From Aradus depressus (Eukaryota; Arthropoda; Insecta; Hemiptera; Aradidae): a stretch of DNA of 64,000 nt. The stretch spans positions 9,092,249 through 9,156,248 of the forward strand of contig OY759223.1 in NCBI GenBank assembly GCA_963662175.1, written 5' to 3'. Each line of letters begins with the position of its first letter. Position 1 is the first letter of the stretch. The notes below the pieces were generated by a model. That model worked only from the letters and a program-made list of their open reading frames with translations. It had not been told where the DNA came from and searched no databases. Shown here piece by piece: positions 1-11,400 of this stretch. The position numbers and the translations under genes are program-made.

Positions 1-705
1 CACACTGGTTTTGAAAAAAGGGAACCTATGCCAACATCAGGATGGTAATAACTCATTTTCCGAAAAATTGTGGGTTGGTCCGCTCTGGCTCCAAACTCCT
101 CATATGTACAGAATATATGCCCAGATATACATAACTTAAATTTAGAGAATGGCCCAAAATATAAAACAAAAAGATTCAATTAGTGTTAAGAATTTAGTTT
201 TTAAGATTTTTTTTCTTTCGATTTTTGTTTGTTTCAATGTTTAGTTTTTAATTTCAATAATGTAGATTTAAGAAAATAAACCCAATATTTGTCCTCGAAA
301 ATTCTATTCTATTTATTTTCCTTGTTGGCCCAGTAATATTATTTGAAAACCTTTGGATTAGATTTAATATTATTTAAAATTATTAAAAATGGCATCTCTC
401 TTTAGAAATCCAACTGAAAAGTTTGTAAATTGCATTTTTTTTAATACGTGCACTTTTTTAAAAATTGCACGTCTTGAACTTTAGATATTTTTTTAGGGCC
501 CCTTTTCGAAAAACTACTGTAGAAATCAAAATGTTGTAATAGAAAAGAGATAAATTTCTACAGGAAATGTGGTAATTTATTGTTTCTTTGTGTTTTAATT
601 ATTATTGTTTATTTCATTATTATTTATCATTTATTTAAGATTAACATTTAAGCCTTTTTATTACCACAACTCAATATTTGATTTACAAAAATAATTACTT
701 CCAAA
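1..705. other. AT-rich stretch, no gene seen
   Basis: AT-rich sequence with poly-A and poly-T runs. I see no open frame of useful length, no splice-flanked exon and no recognisable repeat end. The missing 5' exons of the receptor gene that starts at 5,246 could lie here, but nothing supports that, and they are more likely to be upstream of the window. Confidence 0.5.
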
Positions 706-1304
706 TCCTCATACCATCTTTCGTGTCGATACATTCACACATGAAATTTCATATTTAAAGTCAAAATCCAATGAGGACATAATTTCAGCAATAACAGCCT
801 AAGGAGAGGGGGGGGGGGGGGGGGGGGAGAGGGCTCAATTCAAAAACTCTAATAACTGCTGATGTAGTGAATGTATCGACACAAAAATTAATATGAGGAT
901 TCGGAAGCCACTATAAGCAGGGGCGTAGCCAAGATTTTGAGCAGGGAGGGGCAAAATTAGACTACATGAGGGGGGTATAGACTGCCGGGGGCACAGCGCT
1001 GCAGACTTTTGTTATTAATTTTGGAGACTCGGACCACTAGAAGCTCCCCCTGAGATAACCACTGACTGTAATACTTAAGCTAACTTTACATGATCAGCAA
1101 AAATGCAATGCGCAGCAGCAGCAAATGCACGCTGTGGTTTCTGTGCTTTTAGAATTAAATGACTTACAGCCAATAGCATGCATTTGCTGCTGCTGCGCTT
1201 TGCATATTACTGAGCATGTAAAATCAGCTTTAAGCGTATATAAAGTATAACATAAATGAAGATTTTGAGCGAGAAATTAAATGATCGAATTCATGTATAT
1301 TTAA

Positions 1305-2888
1305 CATGACACAACTGACACAACTTACCACCCCTCTTCAGCTAACTCCCCCACCAAAGGCATTCAATCCCAATGAAGTTGAACTGACAATCAAACAACT
1401 CCCTTTACGCAAATCTCCAGGTCATGATCTGATAACCGCTGAGATACTAAGACAGCTACCGAGAAAAGGACTAATTTACTTGACGAACCTATACAACTCA
1501 GTACTACGACTATGTTACTATCCCCTTGTCTGGAAGATGTCAGTAGTAATTCTCAAACCAGGGAAAACCCCAGACCAGGCCTCGTCATACCGTCCTATAA
1601 GTCTGCTTCCTGTGATATCCAAACCACTAGAGAGACTTCTACTGGACAGACTAACCTACGTCACTGCACAAGACAACCTTCTCCCAGACCATCAATTTGG
1701 CTTTCGACAAAGACATTCGACAATACACCAGTGCCATCGTTTGGTCGATTACATCGCCACCAGCTTTGAAAGAAAAGAGTTTTGCACAGGCGTATTTCTG
1801 GACATTGAAAAAGCGTTTGATCGTGTCTGGCACCCAGGCTTGCTATACACACTTAAAACTCACCTTCCTCACACATATTATTTAATACTTAAGTCATTCT
1901 TAGAGAACAGAAACTTTAGGGTGTCTGAGGGATCTTTTTCATCGCATTTTTTGGAGGTCAAAGCTGGAGTCCCCCAAGGAAGTTCCCTCAGTCCCCTACT
2001 CTTCTCTCTCTACACATCACACATTCCACAACACGAAAACACACTACTCGCTACGTACGCAGACGACACAGCCATTCTCTCAACACACTCAGACCCAACA
2101 CAAGCAAGCTCACACTTACAGGAACATTTACACCAGCTAACAGATTGGGCCAACAAATGGAGAATAAAAATTAATGGAGACAAATCTCTGCAAACCACAT
2201 TTACCCTCAGACACAACACTTGTCCACCAGTTTACATTAACAACCAGCCCATTCCTGCATCCGACACTGTACGATATCTAGGACTTCATTTAGACAGACG
2301 TTTAACTTGGACAACTCATATCAGACTGAAACGCACAGACCTCAAAAGACGATTTGGACGACTGAAATCCATCATTGGACGACGATCGACATTATCGCTT
2401 GAAAACAAACTTCACATTTACAACACTATACTAAAACCCATCTGGACTTACGGCATCGAGATATGGGGATCAGCCAAAAAATCAAACATACAACGCCTTC
2501 AGTCAATACAATCCATCATACTACGCCACATTGCCAATGCACCATTTTACGTTTCCAACCTCACATTACATAATGACCTCAATATCCCATTTGTACCTTC
2601 TGTTATCAAGACACGATATCAAAATTTTCACGACAAACTCCATCATCACGCCAATCCACTTATACAAGAATTATCTACAAACATTCTCCCCACAAATCCA
2701 CCACGACGCCTCAAGCGGATATGGCAGAGGGACCTGCTCCAGGACTAGCCTGGACTCCTCTTCGGTCACGTACCTCAGCAGTACAGCCACGCACCTGACA
2801 CTGCTCTATTTATCACAATTGCTAATGGCAAATGTTATTATGCCGTTGTAAATATATAAATAAATAAATAAAATAAATGTATATTTAA
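1305..2888 (+). mobile_element. Jockey-type LINE, 5'-truncated, with 12-bp target duplication
   Basis: A 5'-truncated non-LTR retrotransposon. The target duplication ATGTATATTTAA lies at 1,293-1,304 and again at 2,877-2,888. The 3' end is a short A-rich tail made of AAATA repeats. The endonuclease part is gone, leaving the reverse transcriptase and a short 3' UTR. It is nested inside the hAT-like element at 918-2,993 and is the youngest layer of that stack. A decayed minus-strand relative lies at about 11,990-12,577. Confidence 0.85.
1306..2748 (+). CDS. Jockey-clade reverse transcriptase, 5'-truncated but uninterrupted
   Basis: This 480-residue frame has the reverse-transcriptase core in order: FGFRQRHST (131-139), the first metal-binding aspartate in FLDIEKAFD (164-172), GVPQGSSLSP (221-230), and the catalytic YADD box (251-254), followed by the thumb region up to the LINE C-terminus. 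There is no RNase H domain, which fits the Jockey clade. The Met used here is simply the first in-frame one after the truncation point; the N-terminal endonuclease is absent. The core has no stop or frameshift, so insertion was recent, but the copy lacks its 5' promoter and endonuclease and is probably dead. It belongs to the element, not to the host. Confidence 0.9.
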   Translation: MTQLTQLTTPLQLTPPPKAFNPNEVELTIKQLPLRKSPGHDLITAEILRQLPRKGLIYLTNLYNSVLRLCYYPLVWKMSVVILKPGKTPDQASSYRPISLLPVISKPLERLLLDRLTYVTAQDNLLPDHQFGFRQRHSTIHQCHRLVDYIATSFERKEFCTGVFLDIEKAFDRVWHPGLLYTLKTHLPHTYYLILKSFLENRNFRVSEGSFSSHFLEVKAGVPQGSSLSPLLFSLYTSHIPQHENTLLATYADDTAILSTHSDPTQASSHLQEHLHQLTDWANKWRIKINGDKSLQTTFTLRHNTCPPVYINNQPIPASDTVRYLGLHLDRRLTWTTHIRLKRTDLKRRFGRLKSIIGRRSTLSLENKLHIYNTILKPIWTYGIEIWGSAKKSNIQRLQSIQSIILRHIANAPFYVSNLTLHNDLNIPFVPSVIKTRYQNFHDKLHHHANPLIQELSTNILPTNPPRRLKRIWQRDLLQD

Positions 2889-3115
2889 ATAAATATAATA
2901 TGACTTGTTTTTTACATGTACATTTAAGCAAAACACAATTTTTGTTATCTTGGTTTTTGCTCTGGCCAGGGGGAGGGGGCACGTGCCCCCCTGACTATAA
3001 GTCAAATATTGAGTTTTAGTTCAAACGTTCGATTGGTTTTCGAGGGAGAGCAAAAATGTAATTGATTAATTATTGCTAGGGAAGTACATAGTCGGTGATT
3101 AACCGATGATTTTTT

Positions 3116-3624
3116 TTTATGTTATACGTTAGGAGTTGTGAGGACTAGGGGTAATTTAACGCCCCCCAGATATCTAGGTTAGGCGTTTGTATCTCCCAAA
3201 ACAAAACCTGGCTACGTTCGATTGTAACGTAACAATCGAAGTTATTTCCGAGCAACGTCAGGTGAACCAGCAAGTGCAATATAATTTTTCAATTAATATA
3301 AATATAAGTGTTTTGTGTTATTCTATTTTGTATTTTGTAGTCTAGACGGTTGGTAGGTAGGATAACAGTAAACGTGGCTAGAGAGAGAGGTTATTTTTAT
3401 GTTCTAATTAGAACACCCGATAAGGTCTAACGAGTGACAACCAGAGGGTGCTGCAGTCTCTCTATTCTGCTACCGTGGACAATACCTAAAGGAAACACTA
3501 GCTTAATTATGCATCTGTTTAGAAATGCATATACTCATATGTATGCTTCTCTTCTCAGTGGTGGGTTTAGAAACCTTGGGCTCTGTAAGTTGCCTTCAGT
3601 TTTCTCTTAATTGTTTAATTCTCC
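3116..3624. other. No gene seen
   Basis: Moderately AT-rich DNA between two family A repeat copies. No exon-like segment, RNA gene or repeat end is recognised. Confidence 0.4.
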
Positions 3625-4103
3625 ACCTGTACGAAGTATAGAAGAAGTTATATAATTGGTCAAGAATTCGATGTCGAGTTTTCAACGGAATTGTATGTTT
3701 TCCGATTCCCTGATCCAATGAATGAAAAAATGAAAAAAAAAAAAAAAACTGCCTGCCTGTGTGTTGTTAAATCCCAAATACTGCCGATGTAATGAATGAA
3801 TCCACATGAAATTTTATATTAAAATTCATAACCTCATAAAGACAACACCTATTAATTTTAAGCGAAATCGGCAGAAGGGAAGGGGGTCGGATGGGGGCTC
3901 AACTCAAAACTTAGGGGCTTAACTCCCGATGTAATGAATGTATCGACATAAAAATCAGTATGACTATTTAGGAGCCTCTATGTAAGTCAACTATTGAATA
4001 TAAGAGCGAACGGTCGACTAGTTTTGGAGGGGGAGCGGAAAGTTAATTGATTATTTCGTTCTGGGGAAGTACATTGTCGGTGATGCACCGACAACTTTTT
4101 TTT
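3625..4103 (+). repeat. Dispersed repeat family A, near full length
   Basis: This copy carries the 5' part (TACGAAGTATAGAAGAAGTTAT, then a TTTTCAACGGAATT segment), the middle G-rich block, two versions of the GATGTAATGAATG word, and the 3' end GGGGAAGTACATTGTCGGTGAT followed by poly-T. The start of full copies (ACTTCCCCAAATATACG) and their end (GGGGAAGTA) form a short terminal inverted repeat. There is no coding capacity. Confidence 0.7.
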
Positions 4104-4127
4104 TTCTTTCTTATAGGTTTAGGTTAA

Positions 4128-4443
4128 GGGTTTTGGTTTTATGACTCATGTCCGGGCATTAACTACGAGGTCAAATCGCCTACCACCAGAGCGCTCTTTT
4201 GTCACTCTGTTAGACATGAGCTCGACTCTACTGTGGGAGTCCTAAATTTTTATTCACCTAGGGCAGGGCAGGGGTCTTTAACGAGTACCTTGGAACCATC
4301 GCTTAACGTCCCATCCGAAGGACGGCGTGCTTAAGTTTATTTTACCTCCCAGATAAAATAAACTAAGGGCCTCGGTCGGGTTTCGAACCCACGTTCTTGA
4401 GCTCAGAAATCGAGCATGCATACCACTGAGCTACCGGCGCCCT
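4128..4443 (-). repeat. tRNA-derived SINE (family S), full length
   Basis: Read on the minus strand, this begins with a tRNA-like head. It has an A-box-like TAGCTCAGTGGTATGC and a B-box GGTTCGAAACC, spaced as in a tRNA gene, so an internal RNA polymerase III promoter is implied. The body continues with ACGCCGTCCTTCGGATGGGA and ends near CGGGCATGAGTCATAAAACC. It is the best-preserved of about ten copies in the window. It is not a functional tRNA gene, because the acceptor stem and body do not fold as one. Confidence 0.8.
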
Positions 4444-4451
4444 CTACTTCC

Positions 4452-4812
4452 TTATATCACAAAGTTCCAATGACATACATACCACATACAATGACATACA
4501 TATATACCGATATCATCTCATGAAAAAATGTTCAGGGGACCTCTCTATTATCTTTATACTAAAGCTATATAATATATAGCTAGTATATTATACTTTCTTA
4601 GATATAGCTTTAGTATAAAGAAGTATAATCGTGCAAAAATCCGAGATTTTCAACGTAATTTCAAAGTCCCCTGATCATTTTTTCATAAGATGATATCGGT
4701 ATATATGTCATTGTATGTGGTATATATGTCATTGTATGTGGTATGTATGACAATGTATGTGGTATGTATGTCATTGTATTTGGTATGTATGTCATAGGAA
4801 CTTTGTGAGCGC
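4452..4812. repeat. Fold-back element with a 22-bp minisatellite in one arm
   Basis: The left arm (4,452-4,545) reappears inverted at about 4,660-4,812: ACAAAGTTCCAATGACATAC on the left pairs with GTATGTCATAGGAACTTTGT on the right. The right arm is longer because a unit of about 22 bp (GTATGTGGTATGTATGTCATT) is repeated about four times. The loop between the arms contains a second smaller inverted repeat around CTTTAGTATAAAG. No coding capacity. Confidence 0.75.
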
Positions 4813-5245
4813 TCCAACTCCCTTTGGATGTCATCTGATTAGATTTTGACCAAAATCAGACCAAAATTAAGACTACTTTACTTCGGGACCTAAATTAGAT
4901 TTTACAATATTTATGACAAATAAAAATCTCTCTTAAATTAAAAGAAAACTTAAAGGCACGTTTTATATAAAGCATTATTTTTCGAAGGTTTTCACCAAGT
5001 TTTCAGAGTTTGGAATGTAACTGAAAATGCGCTGAACTCCTTGGGTGCATCTTCCTGATGTCTTCTTTGCTGTCATTGGTTGATGCTAAGATCAATTTTT
5101 TCGTAGTTTTCTGAAATTCTTCTTCAGTTTTTTTTCTTCTTTGACTATATTCTTGGACGTTACAATTTATTCTATTTTATTCCGAATGTAAATATTCAAA
5201 ATAACGAGTACTAATAAAAATAATCCCTTGATTATTGTTGGTTAG
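4813..5245. other. Intron or 5' flank, no feature beyond the splice acceptor
   Basis: AT-rich sequence ending in the acceptor TTGTTGGTTAG in front of the first recognisable receptor exon. No other feature is seen. Confidence 0.5.
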
Positions 5246-5494
5246 TTGCGGCTGCTGTCCCGAGGCTACCAGAAGACTTCGCTATGGTCCACCCTGGACA
5301 CCCTCCACGACTGGCTGGGCGTCCGGAGCCAGCTTTACCCTGGAGACTGTGAACCTGTCGTTGACTTCCTTTCCCAGGTGTTGCACCAGATCAACCGAAC
5401 CAACTCCTGGCAGGAACTACTCAATACGACAAAGGTCTTCTACGGCTGTGTGAGTCGCCTCTTGGCCAGTCATCAGGCGCTCCTTCATGATCAG
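5246..5494 (+). CDS. Receptor exon 1 of those visible (GAIN helical part)
   Basis: 83 codons, phase 0 at both ends, between acceptor GGTTAG and donor GTCAGT. It encodes a helical segment with a DCEPVVDFLSQVL stretch and an N-glycosylation site (NRT), compatible with the helical subdomain of a GAIN fold. It is clearly more GC-rich than its flanks. Confidence 0.85.
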
Positions 5495-8400
5495 GTCAGT
5501 CTAGTTGGAGGTACCGATGGCCTGATGACCAATCACTATCCTTCCTAGCCGAAGAATCCAGGATTGTCGTCAATCCATGGAAAAATAGTTTGATTTGTCT
5601 TTCTTTTTCGTTTAAAAGTATCAAAATGTCATCGATACAATATAATAATATCATGTAATATTATTTTTAAATGGATTTTTCTCTAAAATGTCCTTCTTAA
5701 TGTTCTCCATGCATATTCTCCTATCTACAAACAGAGAAGACAGGCTAGATCCGACAGCTAGTCTCTCTTCCTGCCTATATATATTGATGAAGGTAAAATA
5801 ATTTAGCGTTACTTCCGGTTCAAAAAAAAAAAAAAAACATAATTATATTTTTTCAAAAGTGGGCTTATTTAAAATGGTAATAATTCCATTTTTAACCCCC
5901 GACACAAAAGGAGGGGTGTTATAAGTTTGAAGCCTTCGTCTGTCTGTGGCATCGTAGCTCCAAGACGGCTAAACCGATTTCAAAGCGGTTTTTTCGTTTC
6001 AAAAGCTGATATTTTCGATATGGTTCTTAGCCATGTTTGGTGGAAATCGGGTATGTCGTTTCCAAGATATTCAGGTTTCATCAGAGCCTGTGTAAAGATC
6101 TCGGCCTCTATTACAGCTAGAGACTTGGAGTTTGAGCTACAAATGTTTATAAGGCCAAGCCCCTCCTCCCCAAGCCTCCCCCCTAAACCTCCAAGCCCCC
6201 CCCCCCCCCCCCCTTTAATTTTTTACTCTATGGATTCATATCGAACTGTCATTACCGCGTATAAGATGTTCCATATGGATTTGAGAGTTATTTTATGGCA
6301 ACATTTTATCATTTATTTTACCATGTTATTTATGGTTTAACGAAACTAAAGATTACTATTATTACTGACACTTTATTGATGTGTTTATCAGCTGGAGGCT
6401 ATGTTTGCAGTAACCACCTTACTTTTTGTTGCAGAAAGTACAAGAGGTACAAATGGTTGTGGACCATTGGTCCCTGTTGTGGAGTCAACATCAGAACGGT
6501 ACCATTGGTCACCTCTCCTACGATGAACTTGTTATTGACACCATTAAGATTCAAGATGACACCCACACTCAGTACAGCTACTATATTCCTCTTCTTTCCA
6601 CAACTCCCAGGTTAGTTTATAGTTAGTTCTTCGAAACTTAAATAAGACTTTCTTCTCCTGGAATCAGATTTTTTGTGGTATTGACGTGATGTAATTATAC
6701 ATTCTATACATGAAAATTTTAAAAAAACTTTATTTGTGAAAGTAAAGTTACAAGATATTTACATCAGACGTGAAGAATTTTTATAATATACATTTTCCAC
6801 AGCTTTATTCTTCTCCGTTACTTTTCCAGCTATATGATGTATAGGGGAACTTATGCAATCGGTCGGAATTTTCATTCGATCCCTAATAACTGCCGAGTTT
6901 GTTAGTTACTCATGCCCGAGCTTTAACTATATGGTCATATCGCCTACTACCAGAGCGATCTTTCGTCATTCTGGTGAACCGCCCGACTATACTGTGGGAG
7001 TCCCAAATTCTGCCTACCCTAAAACTTTATTCACGTAGGGTAGGAGTCTTGAGTACCTGACATTGGACAGGCTCGGGGCCATCACTTAGCGTCCCATCCG
7101 AAGGACGGCTTATAGCCTGACTCGGTTCTGTGAAGGTAGATCCGAAGCAGTAAAACCTTATGCTTTCTACAGTTTTACACTGATTTAGAATATGAACCCG
7201 AGTCTCGTTTTCCTCGCCACATTCCCTACACAGAGGGATTCAGCGTTGCCCATATTGTGCAGATGTTTGTTCAAATGACAGCCCCATAGTTCTTAGGTTC
7301 TTTCTGTCAGGAACTCCTTTCACAGCCCAAAAGTTATAAAGTATTATTAGATCTCACAAAATCAGCTAAGGCTCACTATCTTTTTAATAATTATTACTGT
7401 TCAAATTCTTTTGAAAAATTCCACATTGGCATATTATGAATTGGCATGATGAGGCACGTAGCTGAGGTCTAGGTAGATATTGTGGAATATGCCCGGGCTT
7501 TAACTAAGTCGTCATGTCGTCAGTAGGCGCTAGAAATCAGAGCGCTCATTCGTCACCTTTGTTGGTTCTTCTGGAGGTCTTCAGCCACACTCCCCTGTAG
7601 AGCTGACTCATCCTTTCCCTTCCATTCCCTTCTCTCCTCCAGATGGCGTCTCCGCAGACCTGCCTCATCTCTTCGTCCCATCTAGCTTCTCTTCCTGTCC
7701 CTCTGTTACCCCTCCAGGATAGCTTTCGTCTACCTCCCGTCTGTCCATCTCAACATGTGGCCTCCCCACTTCCACTTCTTCTTGCTCATCTTTCTTATCA
7801 GGATTTTCATATTCTTGTTGTTTTCGACTCATCCACTTGTCTTCCTCTCTTTCAGGGTTATCCTAGTCATGTTTCACAGCCATACGTCAGAACAGGTAGA
7901 ACTTTGTAATCTCAGATCTCTGAGTACTTTTTTCACATTCATTTCCACTTTTGATCTATAGGTACTCTTGTTCTTAAGGGAAGCTCTTCAAGCCTGACGG
8001 CATCTTAATGTTTCTCCTTCTTGTCTTTCCAATACAATCTATTGACCTATTGGTTGTTCCTGCTTTAACGTCATCTAATTGTGTTGCTATATTCCATCAC
8101 CAGATGGTATCAGTTCCCTTGCCGATATCAATGTTCATATCTACTTTTTTTAATAAATGTTTATATAGAATCTATATTATAGATTATTGTTCACAAATGT
8201 TTATTTCTTATATAAGTTTAACAATTTTCAGTTATCCTTCATGGTATACAGCCAAAATTGCGGTACAAGTCGCTGCCCAGAGAGAGACTGACGACAATAT
8301 TCAACATAGCATAATCACCATTATCAATTACAGAAATATATCTCAGTTTTTGCCCAAAAGATCCTCTCAAATACTCAGGTAATACCATATTATACTTAAT

Positions 8401-11400
8401 ATTTTATTCTATATAACATTTTTTCTGCGATTTGGAAATGTTACTGAACTCATAGGTATTTAAAAAATACAGTAGACTCTCCCTTATCCGGCGCTCGCAA
8501 AATAATATCAAATTTGTTAAACTAAAATTAACATTCAATTATTAGATTATCAATTATATGAGCCACGTGTATTTACGAGCACATAATAATTCCGTAACTC
8601 ACGAATCTTTTATGTATTTTTATTATACATACATATGTACATTGTATTTATAATGAAGGGAACGCTAATAAAATATTTTATTACTTCACTTAATTAAAGA
8701 CATATTTCAAAATATCTTTTTAATGCTTGGACGAATATATATGTACATATGTACGTACATAAAATAAATCAATGTACAGTATGTACATATTTGTCAATTT
8801 AATAAATGTCATAAACAAATTACATACGTGTTTTATACATTAGCTCACCTAAAAAACTTTTTTTATGCTTTAATTGATATATTTTTTCTCATTAATTGAT
8901 GATTTCCGTTATCCGGCGTTTTCTGTTATCCGACGTCACGTCGGTTTCGGCAACGCCGGATAAGGGAGAGTCTACTGTACTGTAGTTAGTTATTATGACT
9001 CATGCCCAGTCTTTAACTACTAGATCATATCGCCTACTACCAGATCGCTCTGGTGAACATGAGCCTGACTCTACCGTGGGAGTCCTCAATTTTGCCTACC
9101 CTTTATTCATTCAGAGTAGGGGAGACTCATTAAAGACTTAATGAGTACCTGTCATCATACAGGCTCGGGACCATCACTAAATGGTTCACAAATTCAGATT
9201 TCTATTGGTTTTAATACCTTTAATATGGTGGGTGTAGTTAATTTTCCTTTTCTCCCTCCTGCAACCACTATTTTGATATATAAATTTAGATTCACGAAAA
9301 CTTACGTTTACGATTCATGACATTACTGGTTGATATTATTATATTTGTTTTACTTCCACAAATATACGAGGTATTAGGGAAGTTATCCAATCGGTCAGAA
9401 ATTCGTTTCAACGGAATTTTATGTTTTCCGACCTCCTGATACCAAAAATTAATAAAAAAAAACATTAAGGCGTAGTCAAGGTCCACGCGTAGATTTTCCG
9501 TGAAAACGTTTTTTCATTTTCTTTTCGATGCTGCCGTAGCTCTTGCATTTGCTCAGCACTAGACTTTTTAGGTTTTTTTAAAATTCCTTTTGATGCGAGC
9601 TTTCGTCTGATTTGGGTTTTCTAAAATTCCGCGCATATTTACGATTCATATGAGACGACATATTAAATTTTTTTGCAATTTTCAATTTAATACCGATTTT
9701 TACATATATTTCTGCGAATATTTTTATTGTTTCACTTTGAGTCCTAGTAGTGCTCCTCAAGCTCTTTACATTGACACCCGAAACAACGTCCTATCTAAAC
9801 ACTAATTTCTAATTTTACACAACGCTAATTCGCAACAATCATCCGCCGGCGCCCACACTAGCCCGATAACGTCACAGGCAAAACAAACACGTACAGACAT
9901 GCTCTATTCATTGTGATCTCAACCGTTGTTATCGCATTTTTAGTCTCGTAGTTATTACCGATTGAAATCTGACGGTATTTTGTAACACAAGAAAGTTTGA
10001 CCGGCTATCACTGTGCTTAACTAGCGAATAGACGTTTTCACGTCAAAAAAGTTCTGTATGTGAACATGAAAAGTGAATGTATCAACACGAAATTTTATAC
10101 GTATTTCCAGAACCCCATAAGAACGACACCTATTGATTTTCAGCGGAATCAGTTGAAGCGGAGGGGGGCTAATCTTAAAAACTCTAATAACTGCCGATGT
10201 AATGAATGTATCGACCCAAAATTTAGTATGAGAATTCAGAAGCCACTATGAAGTAAATATTGAGTTTTAGCCCAAATGGTCGATTGGCTTTGGAGGAGAG
10301 CATAACGTAATTAATTATTTATTATACGAGAATTATTAATAAATAAATGTTTTTTTTTTTTTGCAGGGATGGGAGTGAGATAACGTTTGAGATCCAGTCG
10401 ACTGTACTGAGCCTGTCCAGTATTGGTAGACTGAAGATGCGACTGGAACTTGAACTGACCAGTAGCAGTCCTGCCTCTTCTGAGATGGTCAGCTCATCTC
10501 TTGAGGACTGGAACCTTACCTGTGGCTTTGCACCGTCCCTTTCTTCTCGGGCCTGGTCCTTCGGTGACTGCTCCCTCCTGGGAGTGAAGCGCTACCCCGG
10601 TCAACAGAGTACAGTCACCAGGTGTCTTTGTCATAGTCCTGGCGTCATCACGGTTCTCATCACTCGACACTCGGCTGCTGTAGGTTCACATTATATATTT
10701 TATTTGAATATTGTTACGAAATTAATCGTTTCGACTTATTTATCTGTGATGTCAGCTGTTTTTGAGCATTTCTTAAATTTTTTTAATTGACTATTATTTA
10801 AAACACGATGTATTAAACCATAATTGATTATAGATTGAGAATATGCATAATATTATGTATGTGTACACGTATCGACTTTCAGTCAAATCGGCCAAAGGGA
10901 AGGGGGGATTAGGGAAGAGGCTTAACTCAAAATGTACCGACACAACACTTATTAATTTTTTGGGAAGGGACGGAACAGAGGGATATTCAACTCAAAAACT
11001 CTAGTAACTGCCAGTGTAATGAATGTATCAACATGAAATTGATTTTTTAAAGTCAAAACACAATGAAGACATAATTTGTCAAATTTCTGTGATTTCGGCA
11101 AGTCAACTGTCGCAAGTTCATTGCAGATGATTCCCCGGCGACTTCTTCGTTCTGTGTAAGGCTTTTTATTTTCATTATTTAAGTAAATAAAAATCAGGAT
11201 TTTTGCAGGGGTTGTGACGTTTCGTCGTTCTCGTCCCGCCCCCAAACTGTTAAGCTGGGCCCGGCTGTACATTGGGCAGTCATTTCCTTATCGTCAAGAT
11301 ATATTCAGACATGCCACTGTGACTGCGGCGCACGCGGCTGTGAGACAATACGCGACTGCGACATAATAAATGGTCTTCTGTTTCCTGTAAACTCAAACTG

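Larger units (their letters stand above)
918..2993. mobile_element. hAT-like non-autonomous element carrying a nested LINE
   Basis: The element starts CAGGGGCGTAGCCAAG and ends GGCACGTGCCCCCCTG, so the termini are inverted (CAGGGG.../...CCCCTG). The 8-bp direct repeat ACTATAAG lies immediately outside both ends (910-917 and 2,994-3,001), the size made by hAT transposases. Without the nested LINE at 1,305-2,876 the element is only about 0.5 kb and encodes no transposase, so it would have needed one supplied in trans. It sits inside a family A repeat, so it is younger than that copy. Confidence 0.75.
706..3115 (+). repeat. Dispersed repeat family A, copy split by a hAT-like insertion
   Basis: This copy runs from about 706 to 917 and resumes at 3,002-3,115. 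Family A is the commonest dispersed repeat of the window. It is recognised by the recurrent word CGATGTAATGAATGTATCGA, G-rich runs after AAATCGG, the phrase TCAAATATTGAGTTTTAG, and an end reading GGGGAAGTACATAGYCGGTGATTCACCGAC. It has no coding capacity. The two halves here are separated by the element at 918-2,993, and joining across the duplicated ACTATAAG reproduces the sequence of uninterrupted copies such as that near 18,375. Confidence 0.75.

Noticed and set aside
4380..4443. A tRNA gene on the minus strand
   Set aside because: A- and B-box-like words are present, but the acceptor stem does not pair and the sequence recurs as the head of a SINE family.
1..5245. Upstream exons of the adhesion GPCR
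   Set aside because: Looked for GC-richer, splice-flanked open segments between the repeats and found none that join in phase to 5,246.
7643..7961. Two overlapping open frames (88 and 68 codons) in CT-rich DNA
   Set aside because: Composition explains the openness; no domain, no splice sites in phase with the receptor, and the true exon begins at 8,232.
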